The notes: a model not told the origin generated them from the letters alone. A stretch of DNA of 45,053 nucleotides from Bacteroidia bacterium (GCA_030425425.1 JAUIAO010000051.1:1-45053); one strand, 5' to 3'; numbered from the stretch's first letter, positions 36,045 to 44,968 are shown. Made by a program: numbers and translations.

Positions 36045-37345
36045 TCGAGTATCTCCCCATCATCCTATTTGCTACTATTTTCATTTTGATACTTTTCGGA
36101 TATCCTGTCGCCTTTACACTCGGAGGACTGTCCGTTTTAGTAGGAATATGGGTTTTCGATATTGATTTTTTTTACCTGCTCTCACTAAGAGTCTATGGCA
36201 CCATGCAAAATTTCGTTTTGCTGGCCGTGCCGCTTTTCATTTTTATGGGCATCATGCTGGAAAAATCAGGGATTGCAGAACGTTTACTGGAAACTATGGC
36301 GCTCTTATTCGGTAAATTCCGCGGAGGATTGGCCATCTCCGTTGTGATTGTTGGGGCTATGTTGGCCGCATCTACAGGAATCGTAGGAGCCACGGTTGTT
36401 ACTATGGGCTTGATTTCTCTCCCTACCATGCTCAAACGTGGCTATGGACCAAGACTAAGCACTGGTGTAATCGCCTCTTCTGGAACACTTGGGCAAATCA
36501 TTCCTCCATCAGTAGTACTGGTACTTTTAGGCAGTGTGTTGAATGTTTCTGTAGGTGATTTATTTCTCGCGGCAATAGTACCAGGCCTAATCTTAGTCAG
36601 TTGTTATTTGATTTACATCATTGGTTATGCTCTGATTTTTCCAGACAAAGCTCCTTCCATGCCGGCAGAGGAAATTAAAGCATTCAAACAGCAGGGACTT
36701 TCCAAACAATTGGTCCAATCGTTCATTTTCCCTTTTGTATTAATCCTGGCAGTACTCGGATCAATATTTGCCGGTATAGCTTCTCCGACTGAAGCAGCTG
36801 GAGTAGGAGCTTTTGGGGCCTTACTACTGACCGCTTTTCAGAAAAAACTAAAACTCTCCGTGCTGAAAGAAGTGATGCGAGAAACCACACTATTAACGAG
36901 CATGGTATTCATGATCCTGGTTGGAGCCACAGCTTTCAGTCTGGTTTTTCGTGGATTAGAAGGAGATCGTTTGTTTCTGGGAATTCTCGAAAATGCCAAT
37001 CTCGGACCTTATGGCTTCCTGGCTCTGGTGATGGCTCTGGTATTTATCGCTGGTTTTTTTATCGACTTTATCGAGATTGTTTTCATCATTGTTCCGGTGG
37101 TGGCTCCATTATTTGTGGCCATGGGAATCGATCTGGTCTGGATTGGTATATTGCTGGCTATCAATCTGCAGACATCATTTCTCACTCCTCCATTTGGCTT
37201 TGCACTATTCTATCTAAAAGGAGTGGCACCTCCGGAAGTAGAAACCAAACACCTCTATCAGGGAATCATCCCTTTTGTAATTATTCAGGCAATTGTTTTA
37301 CTAGTTCTGGTGCTGTTTCCGGAAATAATTCATTTATTCCAATAA
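36041..37345 (+). CDS. dctM: TRAP transporter large permease (DctM family)
   Basis: A 434-residue inner-membrane sodium-driven transporter subunit with about 11-12 hydrophobic helices. Characteristic sequences are LLAVPLFIFMGIMLEKSGIAERLLE, ASTGIVGATVVTMGLISLPTMLKRGY, ASSGTLGQIIPPSVVLVLLG, GIASPTEAAGVGAFGALLL and NLQTSFLTPPFGFALFYLKGVAPP cut across the usual substrate and sodium sites. The length is normal. It follows dctQ with an ATGA overlap. The stop codon lies 16 bp from the convergent metZ stop, with no obvious hairpin terminator in between. The substrate must be inferred from the separate binding protein. Confidence 0.95.
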   Translation: MIEYLPIILFATIFILILFGYPVAFTLGGLSVLVGIWVFDIDFFYLLSLRVYGTMQNFVLLAVPLFIFMGIMLEKSGIAERLLETMALLFGKFRGGLAISVVIVGAMLAASTGIVGATVVTMGLISLPTMLKRGYGPRLSTGVIASSGTLGQIIPPSVVLVLLGSVLNVSVGDLFLAAIVPGLILVSCYLIYIIGYALIFPDKAPSMPAEEIKAFKQQGLSKQLVQSFIFPFVLILAVLGSIFAGIASPTEAAGVGAFGALLLTAFQKKLKLSVLKEVMRETTLLTSMVFMILVGATAFSLVFRGLEGDRLFLGILENANLGPYGFLALVMALVFIAGFFIDFIEIVFIIVPVVAPLFVAMGIDLVWIGILLAINLQTSFLTPPFGFALFYLKGVAPPEVETKHLYQGIIPFVIIQAIVLLVLVLFPEIIHLFQ

Positions 37346-37361
37346 AGAATCCGAGCAGAAG

Positions 37362-38540
37362 CTAGCTGGCTGAAGCTTCCAGAGCCTTATTGATATCCTC
37401 CAAAATATCATCAATATGCTCCAAACCAACAGAAATTCGGACTAAACCTGGCGTAATCCCAACAGCTAATCGCTCCTCTTCTGACAGTTTGCTATGTGTG
37501 GTAGATGCAGGGTGTGTGGCAATTGTCCTGGTATCACCGAGATTAGCAGACAATGAAATCATCTTCAGAGCATCAAGAAACTTTCTTCCCTGCTCTATTC
37601 CACCTTTCAATTCAAAAGTCACTATTCCACCTCCTAGACGCATCTGTTTCTTAGCCAACTCATATTGAGGAAAAGATTTTAAAAACGGGTACTTCACTTG
37701 CTGGAGTGATGGGTGTCCCTCAAGAGTACTGGCCAGATGCATGGCATTATCACAATGTTTCTCCATTCTCACCGGTAAGGTTTCCAGGCTTTTAGAGAGC
37801 AACCAACCATGGAAAGGAGACATAGCCGGTCCTGTATGTCTCGCCATGAATTTTATTTCCGGGAATAATTCCTTGGATGTAACTACAGCTCCCCCAAGTA
37901 CTCTACCCTGACCATCGATAAACTTGGTGGCCGAATGAGTCACAATATCTGCTCCCCATTTGATTGGATTCTGGATATACGGAGAAGCAAAACAATTGTC
38001 TACATTCACAATAATACCACGCGATTTTGCTAACCCTACGATATATTCCAAGTCAATCAGATCTAGTGCGGGATTACTGGGAGTTTCCAAAAAGATCATT
38101 TTTGTTTTCGATGTAATCGCTTTTTCCCATCCTTCCAAATCCCGGATATCTACATATGAATGTGTAATCCCCCATTTGGGTAACAATTTGGTCAATATCT
38201 GGTGCGTGCTCCCAAATAGTGAACGTGAAGCTACCACATGATCTCCGCTGCTCAGGAAAGCTGCCATGCTGGTAAACATAGCTGCCATGCCTGAAGCCAT
38301 AGCCATCCCTGTCTCTGCGCCTTCTAACAGACAAAGCTTCTCGATGAATTCATCGTTGTTGGGATTGGAGTAGCGAGAATAGATATTCCCTTCTTTTTCG
38401 TCTGCAAAGAGTGACCTGGCATCCTCCGCATCATCAAACATAAAACTAGAAGTGGCGTATATAGGCGCAGAGTGCTCTTTTTGCGCAGAACGCTGCATTT
38501 GATGTCGAATTGCGATGGTTTCGAATTTTTTTTCACTCAT
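37362..38540 (-). CDS. metZ: O-succinyl/acetylhomoserine sulfhydrylase (MetZ-type, PLP-dependent)
   Basis: This cytosolic Cys/Met-metabolism PLP enzyme probably condenses O-succinyl- or O-acetylhomoserine with sulfide to make homocysteine. The ATG at 38540 (MSEKKFETIAIRHQM) gives a 392-residue protein typical of MetZ; an in-frame ATG at 38591 is unlikely. The PLP lysine is K206 in HSATKFIDGQG. Also seen are YSRYSNPN, GMAAMFTSMAAFLSSGDHVV, ETPSNP and a C-terminal GLVRISVGLEHIDDILEDI. Cystathionine gamma-synthase or methionine gamma-lyase activity cannot be excluded from sequence alone. It diverges from a rhodanese gene, a plausible sulfur-metabolism pairing. I see no SAM riboswitch in the 75-bp gap. 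Confidence 0.9.
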   Translation of the reverse strand: MSEKKFETIAIRHQMQRSAQKEHSAPIYATSSFMFDDAEDARSLFADEKEGNIYSRYSNPNNDEFIEKLCLLEGAETGMAMASGMAAMFTSMAAFLSSGDHVVASRSLFGSTHQILTKLLPKWGITHSYVDIRDLEGWEKAITSKTKMIFLETPSNPALDLIDLEYIVGLAKSRGIIVNVDNCFASPYIQNPIKWGADIVTHSATKFIDGQGRVLGGAVVTSKELFPEIKFMARHTGPAMSPFHGWLLSKSLETLPVRMEKHCDNAMHLASTLEGHPSLQQVKYPFLKSFPQYELAKKQMRLGGGIVTFELKGGIEQGRKFLDALKMISLSANLGDTRTIATHPASTTHSKLSEEERLAVGITPGLVRISVGLEHIDDILEDINKALEASAS

Positions 38541-38615
38541 GAGATTTATCTTTACAGTTCCGAAAGGAAAATAATTTGCGAAAATTATCAATTTTCAACC
38601 GTTAAAATTACAGCA

Positions 38616-38933
38616 GTGAAAGAGATAACAGTAAAAGAACTTAAACAAATGATGGACGAAAATGAAGATTTTCAACTCATCGATGTTCGTGAACCCAATG
38701 AATACGAAGTTTCACAAATTGGAGGAGAGCTTATTCCATTAGCAACAGTTCCTGACAATGTGAGCAAAATTGCCCGTGACAAAAAGGTGATTGTGCAGTG
38801 CAGAAGTGGAAAACGAAGTGCAAATGCTATCCAGTTTCTGGAGCAACAGCATAAATTCGATAATCTATACAACCTCGTAGGTGGAATTCTTGCGTGGAGT
38901 GATGAGATCGACCCGAATGTGCAGAAATATTAA
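38616..38933 (+). CDS. Single-domain rhodanese (sulfurtransferase)
   Basis: A 105-residue cytosolic rhodanese. The GTG at 38616 is chosen as start: it yields (M)KEITVKELKQMMDENEDFQLIDVREPNEYE, the standard rhodanese opening, while upstream sequence in frame looks non-coding and overlaps the metZ 5' region. The active-site loop CRSGKRS contains the catalytic cysteine, followed by the typical NLVGGILAWSDEIDP end. It likely carries persulfide sulfur for cofactor or thiol metabolism. It is divergent from metZ and is followed by a good terminator at 38965-38989. Confidence 0.9.
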   Translation: MKEITVKELKQMMDENEDFQLIDVREPNEYEVSQIGGELIPLATVPDNVSKIARDKKVIVQCRSGKRSANAIQFLEQQHKFDNLYNLVGGILAWSDEIDPNVQKY

Positions 38934-38964
38934 AAGACAATAAGTCAATCGGATCGAAAAAACT

Positions 38965-38989
38965 AAAGCAGCTCATGGCTGCTTTTTTT
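38965..38989 (+). terminator. Rho-independent terminator of the rhodanese gene
   Basis: AAAGCAGC (38965-38972) pairs with GCTGCTTT (38978-38985) around a 5-nt loop, followed by T to 38989. It lies 31 nt after the rhodanese stop codon. Confidence 0.85.
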
Positions 38990-39024
38990 ATTTCGCTTTT
39001 AACAAATCAATTCGAATCAGTTGG

Positions 39025-39163
39025 GTATTAAAACAAAAACGGGACTGCCTCATTTGGCAAAGTCCCGTTCCCAACCAGCTATATTAAGGACGAATTTGGG
39101 GTGTTTAATCTACACTTGCAAATGTTCAACACCAATGGCAAAATTTTGTGCGCAAACGACAAT
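39025..39163 (-). repeat. 139-nt repeat, copy 1, with minus-strand terminator hairpin
   Basis: This segment aligns without gaps to 39361-39499 (fixed offset of 336 nt). My hand count gives 72/76 identity over 39025-39100 and 43/63 over 39101-39163. Read on the minus strand it ends with ACGGGACT...AGTCCCGT (stem 39039-39046 with 39061-39068) followed by TTTTTGTTTT, a good rho-independent terminator. It also holds a GTGT/ACAC stem (39101-39104, 39112-39115). A short frame encoding PKFVLNIAGWERDFAK is present but is interrupted upstream by TAG and lacks a start codon. A small RNA gene or dispersed 3'-UTR element is the best reading. Confidence 0.65.
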
Positions 39164-39360
39164 TTAATGCTTGAAGCTGCCCAAAGGGACTTTTTTAAAA
39201 AGAAATTCGAAGGAGAAAAACTGAATTATTAAGAATATTTCGAACAATAAACCACTCTGCATTGAGAGAAACAACAGTGATCAAATAAACTACCACAAGC
39301 AATGGTCATTGGTTATCTAAACCTTAATATTTTTCACAGAAACTGTGAAGAACCCAACCA
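39164..39360. other. Spacer between the two repeat copies
   Basis: This AT-rich 197-bp stretch separates the repeat copies. I see no supported gene, terminator or operator in it. Confidence 0.5.
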
Positions 39361-39499
39361 GTATAAAAACAAAAACGGGACCGCCTCATTAGGCATAGTC
39401 CCGTTCCCAACCAGCTATATTAAGGACGAATTTGGGCTCTTCGGAGTAGACTTCCAAACGAATTACCTCAATCGCAAATGTTTGTGCGCGAACGACAAT
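39361..39499 (-). repeat. 139-nt repeat, copy 2, with minus-strand terminator hairpin
   Basis: Second copy of the element at 39025-39163. It lies 32-170 nt downstream of the LytTR regulator stop codon on the same strand, so its hairpin (39375-39382 with 39397-39404, then TTTTTGTTTTT) probably terminates the dctP-regulator transcript. The upper stem seen in copy 1 is kept with a compensatory change (TCT 39438-39440 with AGA 39448-39450). A minus-strand frame runs open through the whole copy and ends PKFVLNIAGWERDYA, but contains no ATG, so coding is doubtful. Confidence 0.65.
39367..39404 (-). terminator. Terminator of the dctP/LytTR operon (within repeat copy 2)
   Basis: On the minus strand the stem formed by plus positions 39375-39382 and 39397-39404 (one mismatch, with an inner GCC/GGC pair) is followed by a long T-rich tract. 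It is about 130 nt beyond the regulator stop codon. Confidence 0.65.
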
Positions 39500-39530
39500 A
39501 ACTAACCGTAAACAAACTTCAATCAGGGTT

Positions 39531-40253
39531 TTACAAAGTCTGGATTTTAGACTTTAGCTGATCATAATAGCTTCTCCCCACAGGAAGTTGATTGCCAGAA
39601 ACCATTACTACTCGCTTTGTTTGATCCAGAGATTCTAAAAAATGGATATTGATTACGTATGAACGATGGATCTGAATAAAATTTTCAGGAAGTACTTCAT
39701 TCAATTTTTTGAGCTGAATCCTAACCACATAAGTATGGGAAGGAGTATTCACCATGCAATACTTGTCCTGAACCTCAATGAATGATGTTTCACTCATCTT
39801 AATTTGCTTCAGTTTATTTCCTTCTCTTACAAAGTACGAATCGGGAATCAGGTCCTCCCATGCAGAATCCCTTGATTCCTCTTTATTCTGACGAATTGCA
39901 TGTTCGATAGAGCGCTGTAGATTTATTTTGGAAACAGGCTTGTTAAGAAATGTTACCGGCCTGGTAGCCATGGCGTTTTCAAATATATCGTCAGAAAACT
40001 CCGATGTAAGATATATGAGCGGGATCGTCAATTCTTCACCTAATTCATTAACGAGATCCAATCCGGTTTTACCTTCTCCCAGATTAATATCAACTATGAG
40101 CAAGTCCGGGTTTTCTTCTTTGAAGGCTCTTAGTCCATCTTCATAAGACTCAGCTACTACACATTCGTGACCTATATTATTGATCAGGAGCTTCATGGTG
40201 AGCCCAAAAAGGTAATTGTCTTCTACATATAATATTTTTCGAACCTTCGTCAT
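39531..40253 (-). CDS. LytTR-family response regulator
   Basis: A 240-residue regulator with a receiver (1-122) carrying E11/D12 (YVEDN), phospho-acceptor D55 (LIVDINLG), T83 (YLTSEF) and K105 (LNKPV), then a LytTR DNA-binding domain (about 138-240) with the hallmark FIQIHRSYVINIHFLE and LPVGRSYYDQL. The usual kinase of this family (HisK/LytS-like) is not nearby. The start lies 5 bp after the stop of the TRAP binding protein, so the two are co-transcribed, suggesting it controls uptake of, or responds to, the TRAP substrate. It ends just before the repeat element at 39361-39499. Confidence 0.92.
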   Translation of the reverse strand: MTKVRKILYVEDNYLFGLTMKLLINNIGHECVVAESYEDGLRAFKEENPDLLIVDINLGEGKTGLDLVNELGEELTIPLIYLTSEFSDDIFENAMATRPVTFLNKPVSKINLQRSIEHAIRQNKEESRDSAWEDLIPDSYFVREGNKLKQIKMSETSFIEVQDKYCMVNTPSHTYVVRIQLKKLNEVLPENFIQIHRSYVINIHFLESLDQTKRVVMVSGNQLPVGRSYYDQLKSKIQTL

Positions 40254-40258
40254 CCTAA

Positions 40259-41377
40259 TTAACCCAGATTACTATAATACTCTTTTTCACCAATATCCAT
40301 CCAGCCACTGATCTGTTTCCTGAAGGACTGATAGTTGTCATATACTTTTTTAGAAAAACTATCACTTTCTATCAGTTCCACTAATACCTCCTGCGTAGCG
40401 GATCTCAGACCTTGCAAAACTTCACCTGGAAATGCTTTAATACTTACCGCTGTTTCCTCCTTAATTTTTTGCAGATATGCTCCGTTCTTAGCGTCAAACT
40501 CCGCTGACATCCAGCGATTAAGTCGATAAGCTGCAGTTCTGATTATTTCCTGAAGATCTTCTGGTAACTCCTGAAATTTGGTTTTGTTCACCATCAATTC
40601 CAGTACAGGCCCTGTTTCGTGCCAGCCAGGATAGTAATAGTTTTTAGCTACTTGATGAAAACCCATTTTATAATCATGATAAGGGCCAATCCACTCTGTA
40701 GCATCTATCACCCCGCGTTCCAGGTTGGTGTAGATTTCCCCACCCGATACTAGCATCGGAGTACCACCTGCTTTGGCAAACACTTTTCCTCCTAATCCCG
40801 GAATTCTCATTTTCAATCCTTTCAGGTCGTCGAGGGTATTCACGTCTTTGTTGAACCAACCTCCCATCTGAATGCCAGTATTTCCACACATAAATGGTAG
40901 AAGATCGTATGGTTCATATAGCTGCTGCCAAAGCTCAAGACCTCCTCCGGAAATCATCCATGCACCCATTTGCTGAGCATTCATCCCAAATGGAACTGCG
41001 GTAAAAAAAGGAGACGCTGGCAATTTTCCAGACCAATAATACGCCGCACCGTGATTCATTTCTACAGCGCCATTGCTTACTGCATCAAACCCTTCCAAAG
41101 CCGGGATCAACTCTCCACCACCATAAACAGTGATTTCCATGCGTCCTCCGCTCATTTTACGCACCCATTCCGCCATCAGGTTGCAGCCTTCACCCACTAC
41201 AGGAAAGTTGGGTGGCCAGGTGGTGGTCATCTTCCAGCGATACGTTTTGTTGAAATTGATATTAACAGATTTTGTCTTTGGAGACAGATCGCATGCTGAC
41301 AATGCGAGTGTGGAGGAAACAAGTAAGCCTGTTCCTTTCTGGACGAACTTTCTTCTTGAATGTTTTTCGATACTCAT
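40259..41377 (-). CDS. dctP: TRAP transporter substrate-binding protein, TakP-like
   Basis: A 372-residue solute receptor. The N-terminus has a twin-arginine motif (SRRKFVQ, residues 7-13) and a lipobox (LALSAC, C29), suggesting Tat export and lipid anchoring. The mature protein closely follows the 2-oxoacid-binding TakP/lactate-type family: TTWPPNFPVVGEG, YYWSGK, GNTGIQMGGWFNKDVNTLDDLKGLKMRIPG (with the conserved carboxylate-binding Arg in KMRIPG), GGEIYTNLERGVIDATEWIGPYHD and YYYPGWHETGP, split here only for reading. Those matches favour a small 2-oxo or 2-hydroxy acid ligand. It is not next to the permease genes (35553-37345) but nothing else in the window would serve them. Operon with a LytTR regulator. 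Confidence 0.9.
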   Translation of the reverse strand: MSIEKHSRRKFVQKGTGLLVSSTLALSACDLSPKTKSVNINFNKTYRWKMTTTWPPNFPVVGEGCNLMAEWVRKMSGGRMEITVYGGGELIPALEGFDAVSNGAVEMNHGAAYYWSGKLPASPFFTAVPFGMNAQQMGAWMISGGGLELWQQLYEPYDLLPFMCGNTGIQMGGWFNKDVNTLDDLKGLKMRIPGLGGKVFAKAGGTPMLVSGGEIYTNLERGVIDATEWIGPYHDYKMGFHQVAKNYYYPGWHETGPVLELMVNKTKFQELPEDLQEIIRTAAYRLNRWMSAEFDAKNGAYLQKIKEETAVSIKAFPGEVLQGLRSATQEVLVELIESDSFSKKVYDNYQSFRKQISGWMDIGEKEYYSNLG

Positions 41378-41482
41378 TCCAAAAAAATCTGCGGTTGATC
41401 AAATATATCCTAAAAGTAGCTATAAATACAAAACCGGGATTCTGCTCAATATTATGGAATGTTAGATCACTGCACGAACTGG

Positions 41483-41884
41483 TTAAAAGTTAGATGGTTT
41501 GCGATTGAGAAACATCTTCATATAAATATTACGCGCCATATTTTCTCCGGTCTCCTTAGCCAATTCTGCTTTCTCACCTACATACAGTTCATTCACTGTT
41601 TCTACCCAGATATTTGTCCAGGCATCAAAATGTTCTTTTTTAAACTTACCCCCATATTTTCGGTCTATTTCCACATGCTGAGGCAAGGGTGTTCCTCCAT
41701 CATAAGTATCCGTAAAGAGGATTTGGGCCGACCAAAACTGCACGAATCTCTTTTTGTGATACTCCCAATTCTTTACCGCATCCGAGAAAAAAACAGAGAG
41801 CTCTTTATGTCTGAGCACTTTCGTGTAAAAAACATCGATCAGCACTTCAATATCGTATTCGTCCGTTAAAGGCCGCTTTTCCAT
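41483..41884 (-). CDS. Group III truncated haemoglobin
   Basis: A haem globin of about 133 residues from the ATG at 41884 (MEKRPLTDEYDIEVLIDVFY). An upstream in-frame ATG at 41983 would add 33 residues unlike the family and would overlap the inverted repeat at 41984-42035. Typical group III features are FYTKVLRHKELSVFF, NWEYHKKRFVQFWS, YDGGTPLPQHVEI and the proximal His in KKEHFDAWTNIWVET. Roles proposed for the family are oxygen/NO chemistry or redox sensing; none is proven here. It lies 105 bp upstream of dctP on the same strand and diverges from clpB. Confidence 0.9.
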   Translation of the reverse strand: MEKRPLTDEYDIEVLIDVFYTKVLRHKELSVFFSDAVKNWEYHKKRFVQFWSAQILFTDTYDGGTPLPQHVEIDRKYGGKFKKEHFDAWTNIWVETVNELYVGEKAELAKETGENMARNIYMKMFLNRKPSNF

Positions 41885-41983
41885 AGTGACAACTAGTTGT
41901 GAAAAATAGAGCGCAATATTACGACTTTGTTCACTGAACCTTCTGATTATTTGTTTGCTAAATACAATATCCCATTCACTCAT

Positions 41984-42035
41984 GTCATTTTGGCCGCATA
42001 TTTGGATTATTCCCGGGTTTTTATGCCAAAATGAC
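41984..42035. promoter_or_regulatory. 11-bp inverted repeat between the globin gene and clpB
   Basis: GTCATTTTGGC (41984-41994) and GCCAAAATGAC (42025-42035) are a perfect inverted pair separated by 30 bp. The position, 72-123 nt before the clpB ATG and 100-151 nt before the globin ATG, suits a shared regulatory site. It is not CIRCE (TTAGCACTC-N9-GAGTGCTAA). Confidence 0.5.
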
Positions 42036-42106
42036 CATATAAGGTGCTCTCAATTGGATAGGAATGTGATTTGATACACGATGATTATCGACTAAAATAG
42101 GGCAAT

Positions 42107-44722
42107 ATGAATTTCAATAACTATACAATCAAATCGCAGGAAGTCCTTCAAAAGGCTACAGAAATTGCCAGTGGTAATGGACAGCAAGTCATTGAGACCG
42201 GACACCTAATGAGTGCGATACTTCAGTCAGATGAAAATCTCATATCGTTTTTGCTGAAAAAAATTGGGACCACAAGGCAAATGATCAATTCCAAATTGGA
42301 AGAAATCATTAAAGGATATCCAAAAGTCTCCGGTGGCCAACCCTATTTATCCAGTCAGGCTCATCAGGCATTACAAAACGCGGAGAAACAGCTGAAGAAT
42401 TTCGGTGATGATTATGTGGCGGTGGAGCATCTGATCCTTGGAATTTTGGCAGCCGGTGACAAAGTAGCACAGTTACTGAAGGATACGGGTTTTGAGGAAA
42501 AATCCCTCATTAAAGCCATTCAGGAATTACGTGGTGGTGATAAGGTGACCGATCAGAATGCCGAGTCTAAGTACAGATCACTAGAGAGATACAGTAAAAA
42601 TCTAAATGAACTTGCCAAATCTGGTAAAATTGACCCGGTGATTGGGCGTGATGAAGAGATCCGGCGTGTACTGCAAATCCTGGCTAGAAGAACTAAAAAC
42701 AATCCTATTCTATTAGGGGAACCTGGCGTAGGGAAAACAGCAATTGTAGAAGGCATGGCTCAACGAATAGTCGACGGGGATGTGCCTGAAAACTTAAAAA
42801 GCAAAACCATCATCTCTTTGGACATGGGACTTTTGGTAGCCGGAGCTAAATACAAAGGAGAGTTTGAGGAACGATTAAAATCAGTTATCAAAGAAGTGTC
42901 TGATAGCAACGGTGAAATTATTCTATTCATTGATGAGATTCATACACTAATAGGTGCTGGTGGCGGAGGTGAGGGCGCCATGGATGCTGCCAATTTGCTC
43001 AAACCTGCACTGGCTAGAGGCGAACTGCATGCAATTGGAGCTACTACATTAAAAGAGTACCAGAAGTACATCGAAAAAGATAAGGCTCTGGAGCGAAGGT
43101 TCCAGGGAGTGATCATAGATGAACCGAGCGTTACGGATGCCATTTCGATACTCAGGGGAATCAAGGACAAGTATGAAGTACATCACGGTGTGCGTGTAAA
43201 GGACGATGCGGTGATCGCCGCTGTGGAGTTGTCAAACAGATATATCGCTGATCGATTTTTGCCTGACAAAGCCATAGATCTAATGGATGAGGCTGCCTCC
43301 AAACTCCGAATAGAAATAGACTCACTCCCTGAGGAGCTGGATGAACTCAACCGCAAAATCATGCAGCTGGAAATAGAACGAGAGGCGATCAGGCGAGAGA
43401 AAGACAAGTATAAAGAAGCAGAGCTGAGTAGAGAAATTGCAGATCTGGCAGAAAGAAGAAATGACCTGAAAGCCAAATGGGAAAACGAAAAAGGAGTGAT
43501 TCAGGGCATCAGACAAGAAAAGGAAAACATCGAGAATTTCAAAACTGAAGCGGAGCAGGCAGAACGTGCAGGAGATTTCGGGAAAGTAGCCGAAATCAGA
43601 TATGGGAAAATCACTGAAGCAGAGCAGCGTCTGGAAAATTTTAAAAAGCAACTAGACGAAATGCAGGGTGAAAAATCTCTGCTAAAAGAGGAAGTAGATA
43701 GTGAAGATATTGCCGAAGTGGTGGCCAAATGGACCGGTATTCCAGTCTCAAGAATGCTACAGAGTGAAAGAGAAAAATTACTTCATCTGGAAACAGAACT
43801 GGGCAAAAGAGTAGCTGGGCAGGAAGAGGCGATAGCTGCTGTATCTGACGCAGTACGCAGAAGCAGAGCCGGTCTGCATGACCCGAAACGCCCAATTGGT
43901 TCTTTTATCTTCCTTGGTACAACTGGAGTAGGTAAAACAGAGCTCGCAAAGGCGCTGGCAGAATATCTCTTCAATGATGACAATGCTATGGTGAGAATCG
44001 ATATGTCTGAGTATCAGGAAAGACACGCAGTAAGCCGGCTGATCGGCGCACCTCCGGGCTATGTGGGTTATGACGAAGGTGGTCAGCTGACCGAGGCTGT
44101 GAGGAGAAAACCTTATAGCGTGATATTGCTGGATGAAATCGAAAAGGCCCACCCGGATGTTTTCAATATCCTGTTGCAGGTTTTGGATGATGGGCGATTA
44201 ACAGATAACAAAGGACGCGTTGCGAATTTCAAAAACACCATCATCATCATGACTACCAACATTGGTTCTGGATTGATTCAGGAACGATTTGAAGGATTGA
44301 ATGATGAAAACGCAGAAGGCTTAATAGAAGAAACCAAAAGAGAGGTTTTCGAGCTGCTCAAAAAATCAGTCAGACCGGAATTCCTCAACCGGGTGGATGA
44401 AACGATCATGTTCAGACCATTGAGCAGAGTTGATTTGAGAAAAATTGTAGGCATTCAGTTCAAACTGATTCAGAACAGGCTGGAAGAAAATGGTATCAAG
44501 ATCGAAGCAGATCAGAAGGTGCTGGACTACCTGGGTAGCATCGGGTTCGACCCTCAGTTTGGTGCTCGTCCTTTAAAAAGGGTGATGCAGCGAGAAATTC
44601 TCAATGAACTGTCAAAAGACATTCTGAGCGGCAAGATTTCGAAGGATGCCGTAATTGGAATCACACTTTCTGATAGCAACAGTGTTGAGTTCATCAATCT
44701 GGATGAAATAAATGTAGAATAA
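42107..44722 (+). CDS. clpB: ATP-dependent disaggregase ClpB
   Basis: A cytosolic Hsp100 chaperone that, with DnaK, resolubilises aggregates. The 871-residue protein has the N-domain (1-145), first AAA+ module with Walker A GEPGVGKT (204-211) and Walker B FIDE (274-277), the coiled-coil M-domain (about 405-530, repeated Glu/Lys/Arg helices), and second AAA+ module with Walker A GTTGVGKT (about 605-612), Walker B ILLDE and the C-terminal [13 protein letters not shown]. The length is normal and the start [17 protein letters not shown] is typical. No IGF/IGL-type ClpP-docking loop was noticed, supporting ClpB over ClpA/ClpC. An inverted repeat upstream may mediate stress control. Confidence 0.97.
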   Translation: MNFNNYTIKSQEVLQKATEIASGNGQQVIETGHLMSAILQSDENLISFLLKKIGTTRQMINSKLEEIIKGYPKVSGGQPYLSSQAHQALQNAEKQLKNFGDDYVAVEHLILGILAAGDKVAQLLKDTGFEEKSLIKAIQELRGGDKVTDQNAESKYRSLERYSKNLNELAKSGKIDPVIGRDEEIRRVLQILARRTKNNPILLGEPGVGKTAIVEGMAQRIVDGDVPENLKSKTIISLDMGLLVAGAKYKGEFEERLKSVIKEVSDSNGEIILFIDEIHTLIGAGGGGEGAMDAANLLKPALARGELHAIGATTLKEYQKYIEKDKALERRFQGVIIDEPSVTDAISILRGIKDKYEVHHGVRVKDDAVIAAVELSNRYIADRFLPDKAIDLMDEAASKLRIEIDSLPEELDELNRKIMQLEIEREAIRREKDKYKEAELSREIADLAERRNDLKAKWENEKGVIQGIRQEKENIENFKTEAEQAERAGDFGKVAEIRYGKITEAEQRLENFKKQLDEMQGEKSLLKEEVDSEDIAEVVAKWTGIPVSRMLQSEREKLLHLETELGKRVAGQEEAIAAVSDAVRRSRAGLHDPKRPIGSFIFLGTTGVGKTELAKALAEYLFNDDNAMVRIDMSEYQERHAVSRLIGAPPGYVGYDEGGQLTEAVRRKPYSVILLDEIEKAHPDVFNILLQVLDDGRLTDNKGRVANFKNTIIIMTTNIGSGLIQERFEGLNDENAEGLIEETKREVFELLKKSVRPEFLNRVDETIMFRPLSRVDLRKIVGIQFKLIQNRLEENGIKIEADQKVLDYLGSIGFDPQFGARPLKRVMQREILNELSKDILSGKISKDAVIGITLSDSNSVEFINLDEINVE

Positions 44723-44729
44723 TCAGATA

Positions 44730-44754
44730 GACCCGGCTGCTGACCGGCCGGGTC
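44730..44754 (+). other. GC-rich hairpin after clpB
   Basis: GACCCGGC (44730-44737) and GCCGGGTC (44747-44754) form a perfect 8-bp stem with a 9-nt loop, directly after the clpB stop. No T-run follows, so it is not a standard terminator; it may attenuate read-through into, or stabilise, the clpB mRNA. Confidence 0.55.
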
Positions 44755-44765
44755 ACTTCAAGGAG

Positions 44766-44968
44766 ATGAAAAGAAATTGGTTTTCTGGTTTTAAAAGATT
44801 CTTGTGGCTGTGCATGGTTGGGTATATGATTGCCTGGCACAATGTATATCACAATGAAACGCGCCTCAGAAAAGATGACCAAATGGAAATTCTTTCAGAA
44901 ATACCGGAAGATCATGAAGATTCTAAGATGATTGACTTATTAAACCCCAATTATGCATTAGGGAATTA
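44766..44968 (+). CDS. Small single-pass membrane protein
   Basis: A 67-residue protein with a basic N-terminus (MKRNWFSGFKRF), one hydrophobic segment (LWLCMVGYMIAWHNVY, about 13-28) and an acidic cytoplasmic or periplasmic tail (EILSEIPEDHEDSKMIDLL). An AAGGAG sits directly against the ATG, too close to be an ideal ribosome site. It follows clpB by 43 bp with the hairpin at 44730-44754 between. No family recognised. The stop codon ends at 44969. Confidence 0.6.

Noticed and set aside
38541-38615. SAM riboswitch upstream of metZ
   Set aside because: The 75-bp divergent gap is too short for a SAM-I aptamer and shows no matching helices or conserved core on inspection.
39361-39543. Minus-strand frame through repeat copy 2 as a real gene
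   Set aside because: It has no ATG or plausible alternative start in frame, and copy 1 carries a stop codon in the same frame. Kept only as a possibility in the finding on the repeats.
44730-44754. GC-rich hairpin after clpB as a rho-independent terminator
   Set aside because: The stem is strong but no T-run follows on either strand.
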